A stretch of 6,526 nt of DNA. Source: Corallococcus sp. CAG:1435. GTDB lineage: Bacteria; Bacillota; Clostridia; Christensenellales; CAG-314. The stretch is taken from the NCBI GenBank assembly GCA_000433775.1, contig HF998481.1:8691-15216 (forward strand), in the 5' to 3' direction. Both the position numbers and the translations under genes were made by a program. Each line of letters begins with the position of its first letter. The first letter of the stretch is position 1. Of this stretch, positions 1-4,565 are shown piece after piece. The notes below the pieces were generated by a model, which was not told the DNA's origin, ran no database searches, and saw only the letters and a list, made by a program, of their open reading frames with translations.

Positions 1-1084
1 CACCTTGGCACAGCAGTGTGGCGTACACCACGCCTTCCACTTGTGCGCACTTGTCCAGCGAGGTGCATTTGGTAACCACAGCCCCTACGTTTACCGCCGT
101 TACGGCTTTTTTGTCCATTACGGTCAGGGTGTAAGATGCCTGTTTGCGTGCTATTGCGCTGCCGCACGGCAAGGTGGTAGCAAGGCTGCCACGTTGAAAA
201 ACAAATTCACAGTTTGCGCCGTAAGCGTCGGTTACAATGTCTATCACTTCCGTTGTGGTGTATTCCACACGCACGGTGGCGTTTATTTCCGCAGTGAAAT
301 CGGTGTTGATACTGTCTTCGGCAATGTCCAAGCGAACCTTCGTCGCACGGATGAAGGGAGTGATTTTAAGTTGCGCCGTTTGCGGAATGGAGGAAGAATC
401 CAACTCTCTGTCGAACTTGAAGGGCAAATTGTCCGTTACAATCTTTCCCTCCGACATATAGGTCAGCCTGACGGTGGCGTCGCCGGAAATGTGCAATATT
501 CCCTCCGCATTGGTGTAGTCGCACACGCACAGCGTGCTTTCCGCAAGCAAAACGGACGTTATCGTGTGGGTGGCACACAGTTGTTCGTCCACCACAAGAG
601 CAAGATTTTCCACGTTTGCACCGCTAAGCACTTCCACGCTTTCCTTGCGCAGATACACCTCCTCTCCGTCGGCAAGGTAGGACACCGATTGCGCAATGTA
701 GGCATAGGCGGTAATTTCCAACAATATCGTAAGCGTGGCGGTGTTGGCATTGGTTTCCACCTTGGAATCCACCGTTACCACATCAAACACGCATTTGGTG
801 TCGGAAGTGATTTCGTCGTTTTGCACACCTGCGTTGAAATCGGCGTTGTAGTTGGAGCCTATCACCGTGGTACCGTCGCTGTACAAAAATTTTATGGCGG
901 TTTTGCCGTAAAAAGTAACCTCGCCTTCCGTCGCCTCGTAGGAATTGATGAAGTGTTCCACACCTACCGACAGCACGTCGGCAATGTCGTTTTTGACGGA
1001 AATACGCACGTTTTCCGCCGTTTGTATTTTTCCCACCGTTTTACGACGGAAAACAGTAGCATTTTGAAAATGTACATTAGCCAT
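1..1084 (-). CDS. DUF3794 / SPOCS-domain protein (partial, C-terminus beyond left edge)
   Basis: The minus strand is open from an ATG at 1084 to the window edge, giving 361 residues without a stop. A GGAGG site (1091-1095) six bases upstream fixes the start. The protein is beta-rich and built from tandem units. Residues 53-87 and 194-228 share the pattern EG-x-V/L-x-x-x-G-x-x-x-x-x-L-x-Y, and a third unit begins near 346-361 (VEGVVYATLLCQG). This is the look of the SPOCS domain (DUF3794). In Clostridia that domain occurs in SipL, a spore-coat morphogenesis protein that binds SpoIVA and carries a C-terminal LysM domain, and in many uncharacterised proteins. There is no signal peptide or membrane segment, so it is probably cytoplasmic. 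It lies 102 bases downstream of veg on the same strand with no terminator between, so co-transcription is likely. Whether a LysM domain follows cannot be seen. Family assignment is fairly sure; the exact role is not. Confidence 0.82.
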   Translation of the reverse strand, partial: MANVHFQNATVFRRKTVGKIQTAENVRISVKNDIADVLSVGVEHFINSYEATEGEVTFYGKTAIKFLYSDGTTVIGSNYNADFNAGVQNDEITSDTKCVFDVVTVDSKVETNANTATLTILLEITAYAYIAQSVSYLADGEEVYLRKESVEVLSGANVENLALVVDEQLCATHTITSVLLAESTLCVCDYTNAEGILHISGDATVRLTYMSEGKIVTDNLPFKFDRELDSSSIPQTAQLKITPFIRATKVRLDIAEDSINTDFTAEINATVRVEYTTTEVIDIVTDAYGANCEFVFQRGSLATTLPCGSAIARKQASYTLTVMDKKAVTAVNVGAVVTKCTSLDKCAQVEGVVYATLLCQG

Positions 1085-1090
1085 AACAAA

Positions 1091-1095
1091 CCTCC
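1091..1095 (-). promoter_or_regulatory. Ribosome binding site of the SPOCS-domain gene
   Basis: GGAGG on the minus strand, six bases before the ATG at 1084. It is a full-strength Shine-Dalgarno core and supports this start codon. Confidence 0.85.
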
Positions 1096-1162
1096 GCAAA
1101 CTTTTTTTGACTGTTCAGTGTAATATACGGAAAGTTCGTTGATGATAGACCACTTTTTTTGT

Positions 1163-1190
1163 ACTATAAAAGGGTATTTTGACGTATCAG
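1163..1190 (-). promoter_or_regulatory. Candidate internal promoter for the SPOCS-domain gene
   Basis: Minus strand CTGATA (1190-1185), a 16-base spacer and TATAGT (1168-1163). The hexamers match sigma-A consensus at 4 of 6 and 5 of 6 positions. The -35 overlaps the last codons of veg, and transcription would start near 1156, about 70 bases before the SPOCS start codon. It would allow expression apart from veg. It is a visual match only, and AT-rich spacers give such matches by chance. Confidence 0.33.
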
Positions 1191-1429
1191 CGTGAGGGCG
1201 ATTCCGAAAGGGAAACTTCGCCGCACAGCATATCGGTGTAACTGCAACTTATCCTGTCAAACAGTTCGCCGTACAACTGAACGACAAACACGTTGGAATG
1301 TGCCTCTGTTACCACGCCGTTGTAGTGTTTTATTTTTCTGCGTCCTTTGTTTAGTTTTACCACCACTTTTTTGCCCAGCAAACGCTGAACGGCATTTTGC
1401 GCAGCGGTGATATCGGCAACTTTTTTCAA
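1187..1429 (-). CDS. veg: Veg family protein
   Basis: This 80-residue basic protein resembles Bacillus subtilis Veg (86 residues) along its length. Matching landmarks are L-G-K-K/R at residues 18-21, the GRRK motif at 29-32, G-x-x-x-E around 38-42, SVFVIQL-like SNVFVVQL at 45-52, and F-x-R-x-S-x-SYTDML at 57-68. In B. subtilis, Veg is reported to stimulate biofilm matrix genes, and veg lies near ispE. The reading frame is open well upstream (to about 1606), but the start chosen is TTG at 1429. GGAGG (1441-1437) sits seven bases before it, and it removes an unconserved N-terminal extension. The terminator at 1691-1733 isolates veg from the gene upstream, so it needs its own promoter. The SPOCS gene follows on the same strand. 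The identification is confident; the molecular mechanism of the family is not settled. Confidence 0.9.
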   Translation of the reverse strand: MKKVADITAAQNAVQRLLGKKVVVKLNKGRRKIKHYNGVVTEAHSNVFVVQLYGELFDRISCSYTDMLCGEVSLSESPSR

Positions 1430-1436
1430 AACGACA

Positions 1437-1441
1437 CCTCC
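1437..1441 (-). promoter_or_regulatory. Ribosome binding site deciding the TTG start of veg
   Basis: GGAGG on the minus strand, seven bases before TTG at 1429. The frame has no ATG or GTG at suitable spacing, so this site is the main reason to accept the TTG start. Confidence 0.85.
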
Positions 1442-1500
1442 ACAAATACTGAAAGTGTTGCCAAAACGTTTGGATAAAATACTTGAGCAAAAGAGCCGAC

Positions 1501-1528
1501 ACTGTATCACAACGGTAATTTTCAACAA
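1501..1528 (-). promoter_or_regulatory. Candidate proximal veg promoter with extended -10
   Basis: Minus strand TTGTTG (1528-1523), a 16-base spacer ending in TGA, then TACAGT (1506-1501). The TG one base before the -10 makes an extended -10 element that would compensate for the poor -35. The predicted start near 1494 gives a leader of about 65 bases before the TTG of veg. Confidence 0.35.
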
Positions 1529-1637
1529 TCGATTACAATCCTTACCTACAAATTTTCCACGAAAGGCGGGCAAAATTTTTACAAAACGCCTGTTACCACT
1601 GTACATAATATTTGCAAAAAAACGCAGACATTCTGTT

Positions 1638-1666
1638 TATATAACAAGAGCAAAATTGCAACGCAA
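1638..1666 (-). promoter_or_regulatory. Candidate distal veg promoter with extended -10
   Basis: Minus strand TTGCGT (1666-1661), exactly 17 bases, and TATATA (1643-1638), preceded by TGT (an extended -10). It would start transcription near 1631, giving a leader of about 200 bases. It lies just past the terminator of the upstream gene, a sensible place for the next promoter. Weaker positional support than the proximal candidate. Confidence 0.3.
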
Positions 1667-1690
1667 AAAATACTACGCACAAAATTTGTC

Positions 1691-1733
1691 TGAAAATAAA
1701 AAAACAAACCCCTTGTTTTTGACAGGGGGTTTG
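1691..1733 (-). terminator. Rho-independent terminator of the acidic cysteine-module gene
   Basis: Read on the minus strand, CAAACCCC (1733-1726) pairs with GGGGTTTG (1712-1705). A further TGT/ACA pairing lies inside, past a single mismatch. A tail of seven T, an A and four T follows (1704-1693). It begins 24 bases after the stop codon at 1757. No T-tract follows on the plus strand, so it acts in one direction. Confidence 0.92.
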
Positions 1734-1756
1734 CATGTCAGTGTCAATTGCGAGGA

Positions 1757-2245
1757 TTACTCGTCTTCTTCTTCGTCGTCCTCGTCGTCATCATCTTCGT
1801 CGTCGAAATCGTCGTCAAAGTCCTCGTCGAAGTCGTCGGGATAATCGTCAAGTTCCACATCCTTGTTTTCCTCGTCCTCGAATTCGTCTTCGTCGTCGAA
1901 CTTTTCGTCTTCGCCCAACTCGTCAAGAGAAATGATGTCGGCGTCTGCGGCGTCGTCGGTGTCTTCATCGTCAAGATAGGTGCGCCAATCGTCGTTGTCT
2001 TCGTCCTCCGACGCTTCCGCCTGCTTTTCGTGGGCAAGACAGTTTTCGCACATTTCCTCGTCCATGCCAATGTAAGCGGCTTTGCACACGGGACAAAGTT
2101 TGAGAGGTTCGTCGTCGTCGATTATGTCGTCAAGAAGTACAATGCTGGAATCAAGTCCCAATTCCGCCTTGCAGACGTCGCACATGTCCTCGTCCTGCTT
2201 TATGTAGTTCAATTCACATCTGGGGCATTTTTTGTACTTTCCCAT
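1757..2245 (-). CDS. Twin four-cysteine (zinc-ribbon-like) protein with polyacidic tail
   Basis: The protein has 162 residues. The N-terminal half holds two equal modules, C7-x2-C10-x11-C22-x2-C25 and C51-x2-C54-x11-C66-x2-C69. They share CPxC and YIxxDExMCxxC, so they look like an internal duplication, each able to bind one zinc ion. Residues 77-162 form a low-complexity acidic tail, with 23 of the last 26 residues Asp or Glu. There is no signal peptide or membrane segment. The start is ATG at 2245, since AAGGTG (2257-2252) sits six bases upstream. A GTG at 2254 in the same frame overlaps that site and is rejected. The gene is transcribed alone between its own promoter and terminator. I do not recognise a named family. 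Zinc ribbon plus acidic tail suggests binding to a nucleic-acid-handling or basic protein partner, as with the acidic tail of the RNA polymerase delta subunit, but that is inference. Confidence 0.88.
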   Translation of the reverse strand: MGKYKKCPRCELNYIKQDEDMCDVCKAELGLDSSIVLLDDIIDDDEPLKLCPVCKAAYIGMDEEMCENCLAHEKQAEASEDEDNDDWRTYLDDEDTDDAADADIISLDELGEDEKFDDEDEFEDEENKDVELDDYPDDFDEDFDDDFDDEDDDDEDDEEEDE

Positions 2246-2251
2246 GTTTTT

Positions 2252-2257
2252 CACCTT
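2252..2257 (-). promoter_or_regulatory. Ribosome binding site of the acidic cysteine-module gene
   Basis: AAGGTG on the minus strand, six bases before ATG at 2245. It overlaps an in-frame GTG, which it excludes as the start. Confidence 0.75.
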
Positions 2258-2292
2258 AAGTTAAAATTTAGTCGCATTTTCAATGCGCAAAT

Positions 2293-2321
2293 AATTTACC
2301 ATTATTAATGTAAAATGTAAA
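2293..2321 (-). promoter_or_regulatory. Promoter of the acidic cysteine-module gene
   Basis: Minus strand TTTACA (2321-2316, 5 of 6 matches to TTGACA), a 17-base spacer ending in TGG (extended -10), then TAAATT (2298-2293, 4 of 6). Transcription would start near 2286 and give a leader of about 40 bases with a normal ribosome binding site. Spacing and position are good. Confidence 0.55.
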
Positions 2322-2463
2322 CTGTTTTTTGATAATATTTTTAAGTTACAACCATATTTTTTCAACTTTTCACAATTTTATCGGCAAAAGGGGCGAACAT
2401 CGCCACAAACACCGAAGTACTGCTCAATTTCTGAAACATTCAGCGTTGTTTACCCCAAAATTT

Positions 2464-2512
2464 AACAGTTACCCTGTGCACATCGTGTGCTGCACAGGCA
2501 ACACACGCTGTT
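2464..2512. repeat. Imperfect inverted repeat (hairpin) in the divergent intergenic region
   Basis: A perfect 8-base pair stem CCTGTGCA (2473-2480) / TGCACAGG (2491-2498) encloses a 10-base loop. It extends outward through GTT (2468-2470) / AAC (2500-2502) or AACAG (2464-2468) / CTGTT (2508-2512), with small interruptions. No T-tract follows directly on either strand, so it is not a standard terminator; six T (2528-2533) lie 15 bases further on the plus strand. It could be part of a small RNA or a protein-binding site. Confidence 0.6.
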
Positions 2513-2660
2513 TGTCAGATTCGTGCGTTTTTTGAAATACGCATTGCCAAAAGGACGTTTCAACGGCGATAGTTTGGACAAATGAAATTTTTTTTATTCA
2601 CCTGCGACGATATTGTTCCTACGCAAAACAAAAAACGAGCTTTTCACAAAAAATTTTTGA

Positions 2661-2689
2661 CAACTTCAACTTTGTTCTTTGCGAAGTTG
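2661..2689. repeat. 7-base inverted repeat overlapping the uridine kinase -35
   Basis: CAACTTC (2661-2667) and GAAGTTG (2683-2689) are inverted copies, 22 bases centre to centre. The right copy overlaps the -35 hexamer at 2687-2692. About two helical turns apart and upstream of the transcript, they suit a dimeric regulator site better than an RNA hairpin. A chance occurrence is possible. Confidence 0.4.
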
Positions 2690-2716
2690 ACACCTTTCGA
2701 CGCAAAGTGATAAAAT
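2687..2716 (+). promoter_or_regulatory. Promoter of uridine kinase, placing the start at or beside the ATG
   Basis: A perfect TTGACA (2687-2692), an 18-base spacer ending in TGA (extended -10), then TAAAAT (2711-2716, 5 of 6). The ATG of the kinase begins at 2723, six bases after the -10. Transcription normally starts about seven bases after the -10, so the mRNA should begin at or next to the A of the start codon. Confidence 0.75.
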
Positions 2717-2722
2717 ACCCTC

Positions 2723-3349
2723 ATGGACAGACTGATCATCGGAATTGCCGGTGGCACCGGCTCGGGTAAAACCACCATAGCCAAGAAAATTTACCAATCT
2801 TTCAGCAAAAACGCCGTGATTCTTTCGCACGACTTCTACTACAAACCGCACGACGAGTTGCCTTTTGAGGAACGTTGCAAACTGAACTACGACCATCCCG
2901 ATTCGCTGGACACCGATTTGCTGGTACAACACCTCACCGCTTTGAAACACGGCGAGGCAATTTTGCACCCCACCTACGACTTTTCACACCATTGCAGAAA
3001 CGATGCATGGGAAAGGACGGAAAGTGCGAAACTAATAATTGTGGAAGGCATTTTGATTTTTACCGACAAAAGGCTGTGCGACCTGTGCGACATAAGACTG
3101 TTTGTGGACACAGACGCCGACGTGAGATTTATCCGCCGTCTGCGCCGTGACGTGAATTCCCGTGGGCGCACGATGGAATCGGTAATAAACCAATATCTCA
3201 AAACGGTTAAGCCCATGCACGAACAGTTTGTGGAACCTTCCAAAACAAAAGCCGATTTAATAATACCGGAAGGGGGACACAACCTTATTGCCATTTCCAC
3301 TATTGTTGACGCCATCAACAAAAAACTGAACAGCAGGGACGAACAATGA
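2723..3349 (+). CDS. udk: Uridine kinase
   Basis: Uridine/cytidine kinase phosphorylates uridine and cytidine to UMP and CMP in cytoplasmic pyrimidine salvage, using ATP or GTP. The 208-residue length is normal for the family. The Walker A P-loop GGTGSGKTT is at residues 10-18 after the hydrophobic strand LIIGIA. DFYY (37-40) and NYDHPDS (55-61) are the family's nucleoside-binding motifs. IIVEGIL (105-111) is the strand carrying the family EGI/L motif, RRLRRD (138-143) with RGR (147-149) is the lid-region arginine cluster, and KPMHEQFVEPSK (163-174) is the conserved C-terminal motif. There is no Shine-Dalgarno sequence before the ATG, and the promoter's -10 ends six bases upstream, so translation is probably leaderless. 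The stop overlaps the next gene by ATGA. A longer N-terminus is unlikely because residue 4 already begins the first strand of the fold. Confidence 0.95.
   Translation: MDRLIIGIAGGTGSGKTTIAKKIYQSFSKNAVILSHDFYYKPHDELPFEERCKLNYDHPDSLDTDLLVQHLTALKHGEAILHPTYDFSHHCRNDAWERTESAKLIIVEGILIFTDKRLCDLCDIRLFVDTDADVRFIRRLRRDVNSRGRTMESVINQYLKTVKPMHEQFVEPSKTKADLIIPEGGHNLIAISTIVDAINKKLNSRDEQ
3335..3339 (+). promoter_or_regulatory. Ribosome binding site of the phosphatase gene inside udk
   Basis: AGGGA six bases before the ATG at 3346, lying in the last codons of udk. With the ATGA overlap, this indicates coupled translation. Confidence 0.65.
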
Positions 3350-4143
3350 GAATTTTTCTTTCAGGGGCGTGCAATGCACGAGATATCGGAGGCATTGCCA
3401 CCGCAAACGGAACGACAAAACTTCATCGCCTGGTAAGGTGCGGCGAATTGAGCAGAATCACTCCCCAAGATGTGTCTGTTTTACAAGCACTGCCCTTGCA
3501 ACGTGTTGTGGACTTGCGAACGGCGGAAGAAATGCAACGCTCACCCGACGTTAAAATAGAGGGCGTGCAATACCTGCACAACCCGATAATCAGAAGCACC
3601 ACTTTCGGAATTACCTACGAAAAATCTTCCGGCAGTGAAATTGCACAGATGCTTCAAGCAGGGTTGGAACGTATGCGCCAACGTGGCGAAACGTATTTTC
3701 AGCATATGGAACTGCTGTACCGCAGATTTGTTTCCGACGAGTACAGCCGCAAGGGGTACGGAAGTTTTTTGCGTCTGTTGGCGCAACACCCCACAAATGG
3801 CGTTACGCTGTGGCACTGCACTGCGGGCAAAGACCGTGTAGGCACCTGCACTGCGTTGTTGTTACACTGTTTGGGTGCTTCGAAAGAGCAGATCTTTGAA
3901 GATTACCTGCTTACAAACGTTCAATCGGCGGACAGCACAAACAGCATCGTCAACAAGGTGAAAGGCTTTGTTTCCGACGATAACGTGAGGCTGATTGAAA
4001 AAATGCTTTCGGCAGACGCCGTTTTTTTACAGGGTTTCTTTGACGAGATAGACCATCTCTTCGGAAGCATTGAAAACTTCCTTTCCGATTGCGGCGTTAC
4101 GGAAAATGACATAACGCTACTACGAGAAAACTACCTAGACTGA
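3346..4143 (+). CDS. Tyrosine-protein phosphatase-like protein (Y_phosphatase3 family)
   Basis: The 265-residue protein has the features of the bacterial dual-specificity/tyrosine phosphatase group that includes Listeria LipA. The N-terminal NARDIGG motif is at residues 10-16, followed by the strand VVDLRTAEE (54-62) with Asp56 and Arg58. The catalytic P-loop HCTAGKDRVG (157-166) has nucleophile Cys158 and Arg164 in the C-x5-R arrangement. Relatives hydrolyse phosphotyrosine, and some act on phosphoinositides; the substrate here is not known. There is no signal peptide, unlike secreted members, so it is probably cytoplasmic. The start at 3346 overlaps the udk stop by ATGA and has AGGGA upstream. 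A terminator follows within five bases of the stop, so the operon holds just these two genes. Pairing with a nucleoside kinase leaves open a nucleotide or other phosphomonoester substrate, which is speculation. Confidence 0.9.
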   Translation: MRIFLSGACNARDIGGIATANGTTKLHRLVRCGELSRITPQDVSVLQALPLQRVVDLRTAEEMQRSPDVKIEGVQYLHNPIIRSTTFGITYEKSSGSEIAQMLQAGLERMRQRGETYFQHMELLYRRFVSDEYSRKGYGSFLRLLAQHPTNGVTLWHCTAGKDRVGTCTALLLHCLGASKEQIFEDYLLTNVQSADSTNSIVNKVKGFVSDDNVRLIEKMLSADAVFLQGFFDEIDHLFGSIENFLSDCGVTENDITLLRENYLD

Positions 4144-4147
4144 ATCT

Positions 4148-4174
4148 ACCGCAGGTTTTACCTGCGGTTTTTTT
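4148..4174 (+). terminator. Rho-independent terminator of the udk-phosphatase operon
   Basis: ACCGCAGG (4148-4155) pairs perfectly with CCTGCGGT (4161-4168) around a five-base loop, followed by a run of T to 4174. It starts right after the TGA at 4141. Confidence 0.95.
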
Positions 4175-4221
4175 GTGCTTTCATTAGTGTTTTTTAATGT
4201 GTGAAATAAACCTTCATTTTT

Positions 4222-4251
4222 TTGACTTTTCAAATGTGTTCGGACTAAATT
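4222..4251 (+). promoter_or_regulatory. Candidate distal glnN promoter
   Basis: TTGACT (4222-4227, 5 of 6), an 18-base spacer and TAAATT (4246-4251, 4 of 6). Transcription would start near 4258. Confidence 0.4.
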
Positions 4252-4268
4252 TTCTTGTTTTACTACTA

Positions 4269-4297
4269 TTGAAAATTAAATTTTTGGCACGTAAACT
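4269..4297 (+). promoter_or_regulatory. Candidate proximal glnN promoter
   Basis: TTGAAA (4269-4274, 5 of 6), exactly 17 bases and TAAACT (4292-4297, 4 of 6). Transcription would start near 4304, leaving a leader of about 260 bases. No better hexamer pair was found closer to the gene. Confidence 0.4.
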
Positions 4298-4376
4298 TTT
4301 TGTTGCACAAGTTTCTTGTTTTCGTTGAGGGAAATTCAAAACGGACAAAACAAAGCGCATTGTCTTTGTACGCTAC

Positions 4377-4440
4377 ACGGGGTGCGCAACGTTGCGTTTG
4401 CTTGCCTTTTGCATGTTTTGCCGTGCGATTTGAACCCCGT
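4377..4440 (+). repeat. Inverted repeats in the glnN leader
   Basis: ACGGGGT (4377-4383) and ACCCCGT (4434-4440) are perfect inverted copies enclosing 50 bases. Just inside the left arm is a perfect 12-base palindrome, CGCAACGTTGCG (4385-4396). TGCG at 4424-4427 could compete with the palindrome's right half for its CGCA. This gives a closed domain with an internal hairpin, as in a structured leader RNA. No known RNA family is recognised. Confidence 0.45.
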
Positions 4441-4555
4441 CGGTAATTTATTGCAACATTACTGCACTGCAACAAAAACCTGCAAACACTCAAAAAAACA
4501 GAGGAAATTGCACAAAAACCGCACGAAAAAAAATTTTTCGGCATAAATTTGTGTG

Positions 4556-4560
4556 TAGGT
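4556..4560 (+). promoter_or_regulatory. Weak ribosome binding site of glnN
   Basis: TAGGT, five bases before the ATG at 4566, is the only Shine-Dalgarno-like match. It is much weaker than the GGAGG sites in this window. A better GAGGA at 4501 is too far from the start and leads only to a 13-codon frame. Confidence 0.4.
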
Positions 4561-4565
4561 TTTAT

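Larger units (their letters stand above)
1430..1690 (-). other. Upstream region of veg, no gene seen
   Basis: These 260 AT-rich bases lie between veg and the terminator of the gene upstream. Reading frames through the region lack ribosome binding sites and recognisable content. It holds two candidate veg promoters, listed separately, and the veg ribosome binding site. No convincing RNA structure was seen. Confidence 0.6.
2246..2722. other. Divergent intergenic region, 477 bases, no gene seen
   Basis: It lies between the acidic cysteine-module gene (leftward) and uridine kinase (rightward). The two ends carry the divergent promoters. The middle, roughly 2340-2650, is not explained by either gene. 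It contains an imperfect hairpin at 2464-2512 and a short GGCG/CGCC hairpin near 2391-2404. Reading frames here, such as one of 68 codons from 2329, lack ribosome binding sites and any recognisable product. A small RNA or an operator region is possible but unproven. Confidence 0.55.
4175..4565 (+). other. Intergenic region and putative long leader of glnN
   Basis: These 391 AT-rich bases separate the operon terminator from glnN. They hold two candidate promoters (4222-4251 and 4269-4297) and inverted repeats at 4377-4440, 4442-4470 and 4524-4540. If either promoter is used, the leader is about 260-310 bases long. Open frames in the region, including one of 76 codons from 4316 and one of 92 codons on the opposite strand, lack ribosome binding sites and look spurious. 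I do not recognise a known riboswitch, and I saw no GlnR/TnrA-type site (TGTNA-N7-TNACA). Confidence 0.5.

Noticed and set aside
5..1123. Long plus-strand reading frame of 372 codons
   Set aside because: It is antisense to the SPOCS-domain gene, which has a good ribosome binding site and recognisable repeated domains. The plus-strand translation has no start signal and resembles no family.
1407..1844. Plus-strand frame ending in a polyserine tract
   Set aside because: The serines are the antisense reading of the Asp/Glu codons of the acidic gene. There is no ribosome binding site, and the frame crosses a terminator and another gene.
1748..2308. Plus-strand frame that looks like a membrane protein
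   Set aside because: The valine/phenylalanine-rich stretch is the complement of the acidic codons. Hydrophobicity from antisense of GAY/GAR triplets is an artefact.
2329..2535. 68-codon plus-strand frame in the divergent intergenic region
   Set aside because: It has no ribosome binding site, no promoter at the right place and no recognisable content.
4418..4445. tRNA T-arm-like GGTTCAAATC on the minus strand
   Set aside because: The bases flanking the TTCAAAT loop do not pair into a five-base T stem. No acceptor stem, anticodon arm or CCA end is found around it.
4266..4546. Overlapping short frames on both strands upstream of glnN
   Set aside because: Neither has a ribosome binding site, both are low-complexity Lys/Cys-rich readings, and the region is better explained as leader DNA.
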